Made by a program: the position numbers and the translations under genes
NCBI GenBank assembly: GCA_934277375.1
Contig: CAKQTZ010000003.1
Coordinates: 248,001-312,000, forward strand
Reading direction: 5' to 3'
From: an uncultured Coprococcus sp.
Lineage (GTDB): Bacteria; Bacillota; Clostridia; Lachnospirales; Lachnospiraceae
DNA: 64,000 nucleotides
Shown here: in pieces, positions 62,541-64,000 of the stretch
Position numbering within the stretch: the stretch's first letter is position 1
How the letters are laid out: each line of letters opens with the position of its first letter
The notes under the pieces: generated by a model
Seen by the model: only the letters and a program-made list of their open reading frames with translations
Told to the model about the DNA's origin: nothing
Database searches by the model: none

Positions 62541-63707
62541 TTACTTTAATAAGTTTGCAGAAATAACCATACGCTGAACCTCTGAAGTTCCCTCGTAGAT
62601 CTCTGTAATCTTAGCATCACGCATCATACGCTCAACATCGTACTCCTTGATGTAACCGTAACCACCGTGTAACTGAACACACTTTGTAGTAACTTCCATA
62701 GCAACCTCAGCTGCGTAAAGCTTAGCCATAGCTGCCTCTACTGAGTAAGAAACCTTTGCACCGCTCTGGTACTCATCCTTCTTTCTTGCTGCCTTATATA
62801 CGAGAAGCTTAGCTGCCTCGATCTTTGTTGCAAGGTCTGCAAGGACGAACTGTGTATTCTGGAACTGAGCGATTGATCTTCCGAACTGCTTTCTCTCCTT
62901 AACATAATTAACTGTTGTCTCGAGAGCGCCCTCTGCGATACCAAGAGCCTGAGCAGCGATACCAATACGTCCACCATCAAGTGTATGCATAGCAATATTG
63001 AATCCCTTACCCTTCTGTCCAAGAAGAGCATCCTTTGGAATACGGCAGTCTGTGAAAATAAGCTCATATGTTGAAGAACCACAGATACCCATCTTGTTCT
63101 CCTTTGTACCGAATGTAAATCCAGGTGTACCCTTCTCTACGATAAATGCTGAGATCTCTTTCATCTTTCTGCCACGCTTCTCAACGATACCAGTAACAGC
63201 GATAACGATATATACGTCAGCCTCTTTACCGTTTGTGATGAAGCACTTTGATCCGTTAAGCACCCACTCATCTCCGTCAAGTACAGCCTTTGTCTGCTGT
63301 CCCTGAGCATCTGTACCAGCACCTGGCTCAGTAAGACCGAAAGCACCAAGCTTTCTACCTGAAGCAAGATCAGGAACATACTTCTCCTTCTGAGCTGGTG
63401 TACCAAATGTTACAATAGGATCAACACAGAGTGATGTGTGTGCTGATACGATAACACCTGTAGTACCACAAACCTTTGAAAGCTCCTCAACGCACATAGC
63501 ATATGTGAGAATATCACAGCCCTGTCCGCCTAACTCCTTAGAAACAGGAATTCCTAAGAAACCATACTTTGCCATCTTCTCTACAGTCTCTCTAGGAAAT
63601 CTGTGCTGTTCGTCAATTTCCTGAGCAAGAGGCTTTACTTCATTCTGCGCGAACTCTCTGAATAAATTCTGCGCCATTTCATACTTCTTGTCTAAAGCGA
63701 AATCCAT
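62541..63707 (-). CDS. bcd: Butyryl-CoA dehydrogenase
   Basis: An acyl-CoA dehydrogenase that reduces crotonyl-CoA to butyryl-CoA together with EtfAB. It has 388 residues. GAFGLTEPGAGTDAQGQQTKA (FAD/substrate signature, ~120-140), WVLNGSKCFITNG, QLHGGYGYIKEYDVERMMRDAKITEIYEGTSEVQR with the catalytic Glu in YEGTSE near 368. GGAGG precedes the start. Order hbd-bcd-etfB-etfA is the standard butyrate cluster of Lachnospiraceae. Confidence 0.97.
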   Translation of the reverse strand: MDFALDKKYEMAQNLFREFAQNEVKPLAQEIDEQHRFPRETVEKMAKYGFLGIPVSKELGGQGCDILTYAMCVEELSKVCGTTGVIVSAHTSLCVDPIVTFGTPAQKEKYVPDLASGRKLGAFGLTEPGAGTDAQGQQTKAVLDGDEWVLNGSKCFITNGKEADVYIVIAVTGIVEKRGRKMKEISAFIVEKGTPGFTFGTKENKMGICGSSTYELIFTDCRIPKDALLGQKGKGFNIAMHTLDGGRIGIAAQALGIAEGALETTVNYVKERKQFGRSIAQFQNTQFVLADLATKIEAAKLLVYKAARKKDEYQSGAKVSYSVEAAMAKLYAAEVAMEVTTKCVQLHGGYGYIKEYDVERMMRDAKITEIYEGTSEVQRMVISANLLK

Positions 63708-63749
63708 TCTAATTATTCCTCCATGAATATATTATATTACTTAGCACTA

Positions 63750-64000
63750 TTACTGAGCATCAACTGGTGTCTTTGTACGATCAGCATTGTATACATAGAA
63801 TCCTCTGCCGCTCTTAACACCAAGGTTGCCGCCACGTACCATCTTACGAAGTAATGGACATGCACGATACTTGCTGTCACCTGTCTCATTGTAAAGTACA
63901 TCCATGATTGCAAGACAGATATCAAGACCTACAAAATCACCTAACTCAAGTGGTCCCATTGGATGGTTAGCACCAAGCTTCATAGCTGCGTCAATACCAG
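63750..64000 (-). CDS. hbd: 3-hydroxybutyryl-CoA dehydrogenase, C-terminal part
   Basis: The last 83 codons of an NAD(P)-dependent dehydrogenase that reduces acetoacetyl-CoA to 3-hydroxybutyryl-CoA; the 5' part lies beyond the window. Diagnostic C-terminal domain: [57 protein letters not shown]. It ends 42 bp before bcd, as expected for one operon. Confidence 0.96.
   Translation of the reverse strand, partial: GIDAAMKLGANHPMGPLELGDFVGLDICLAIMDVLYNETGDSKYRACPLLRKMVRGGNLGVKSGRGFYVYNADRTKTPVDAQ

Noticed and set aside
1..64000. tRNA or rRNA genes, insertion sequences, prophage or defence genes
   Set aside because: Both strands were read for tRNA arms, transposase motifs and phage or defence genes; nothing convincing was found other than the tmRNA.

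Overview
The window is a chromosomal segment of a low-GC, Gram-positive, endospore-forming, butyrate-producing anaerobe, most likely a Lachnospiraceae member close to Coprococcus or Butyrivibrio. The basis is the hbd-bcd-etfB-etfA butyrate module, the sporulation genes spoIVA and spoVFA/spoVFB, clostridial-style operons with GGAGG ribosome binding sites, a tmRNA encoding the tag ANDNLAYAA, and two giant surface proteins of gut-Firmicute type. The genus is an inference; no 16S or marker search was possible. Nearly everything is on the minus strand; only asnB and the PHP phosphatase are on the plus strand.

Layout, left to right. 1-2.4 kb: an acetyltransferase cut by the window edge, a MATE exporter and a 46-codon orphan. 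2.5-4.4 kb: asnB, convergent with the next gene across a shared terminator. 4.5-12 kb: a 2258-residue secreted protein (right-handed beta-helix-like, GLUG and leucine-rich repeats) behind a TetR regulator, with a near-consensus promoter and an inverted repeat placed for autoregulation. 12-18 kb: dipicolinate synthase (spoVFA/B) behind a textbook sigma-K promoter, a D,D-carboxypeptidase, scpB/scpA, and spoIVA behind a sigma-E-like promoter. 18.3-27.9 kb: a 3190-residue wall-anchored adhesin with 11 tandem Cna_B domains and a long Thr-Thr-Glu stalk, sitting between gpsA and spoIVA, which are neighbours or near neighbours in other spore formers.

28-38 kb: a housekeeping run read leftward from rplS: signal peptidase, rbgA, a second signal peptidase, rnhB, yraN, pgeF, a DUF512 radical-SAM-like protein, der, plsY, then gpsA. 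38-42 kb: the trans-translation and RNA-decay block secG, rnr, smpB, a small membrane protein and ssrA. Two 98-99 bp palindrome-rich tandem units lie between the tmRNA 3' end and its terminator. 42-45 kb: a YfhO-type membrane protein.

45-48.4 kb: a TPP-riboswitch-controlled thiamine salvage operon (thiM, thiE and a HAD-ThiD fusion). 48.4-55.2 kb: mscL, gpmI, an exonuclease III, tpiA, pgk and gap, i.e. lower glycolysis in several transcription units with visible promoters and terminators. 55.5-60.4 kb: a PHP-family phosphatase, mnmA with a cysteine desulfurase (tRNA thiolation) and a second MATE exporter. 60.6-64 kb: etfA, etfB, bcd and the end of hbd, which convert acetoacetyl-CoA-derived intermediates toward butyryl-CoA.

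Most genes are ordinary core functions. The parts most worth a second look are the two giant surface-protein loci, the tandem elements abutting the tmRNA gene, the HAD-ThiD fusion, and several well-defined promoter and operator structures. No CRISPR array, insertion sequence, prophage or defence system was seen.
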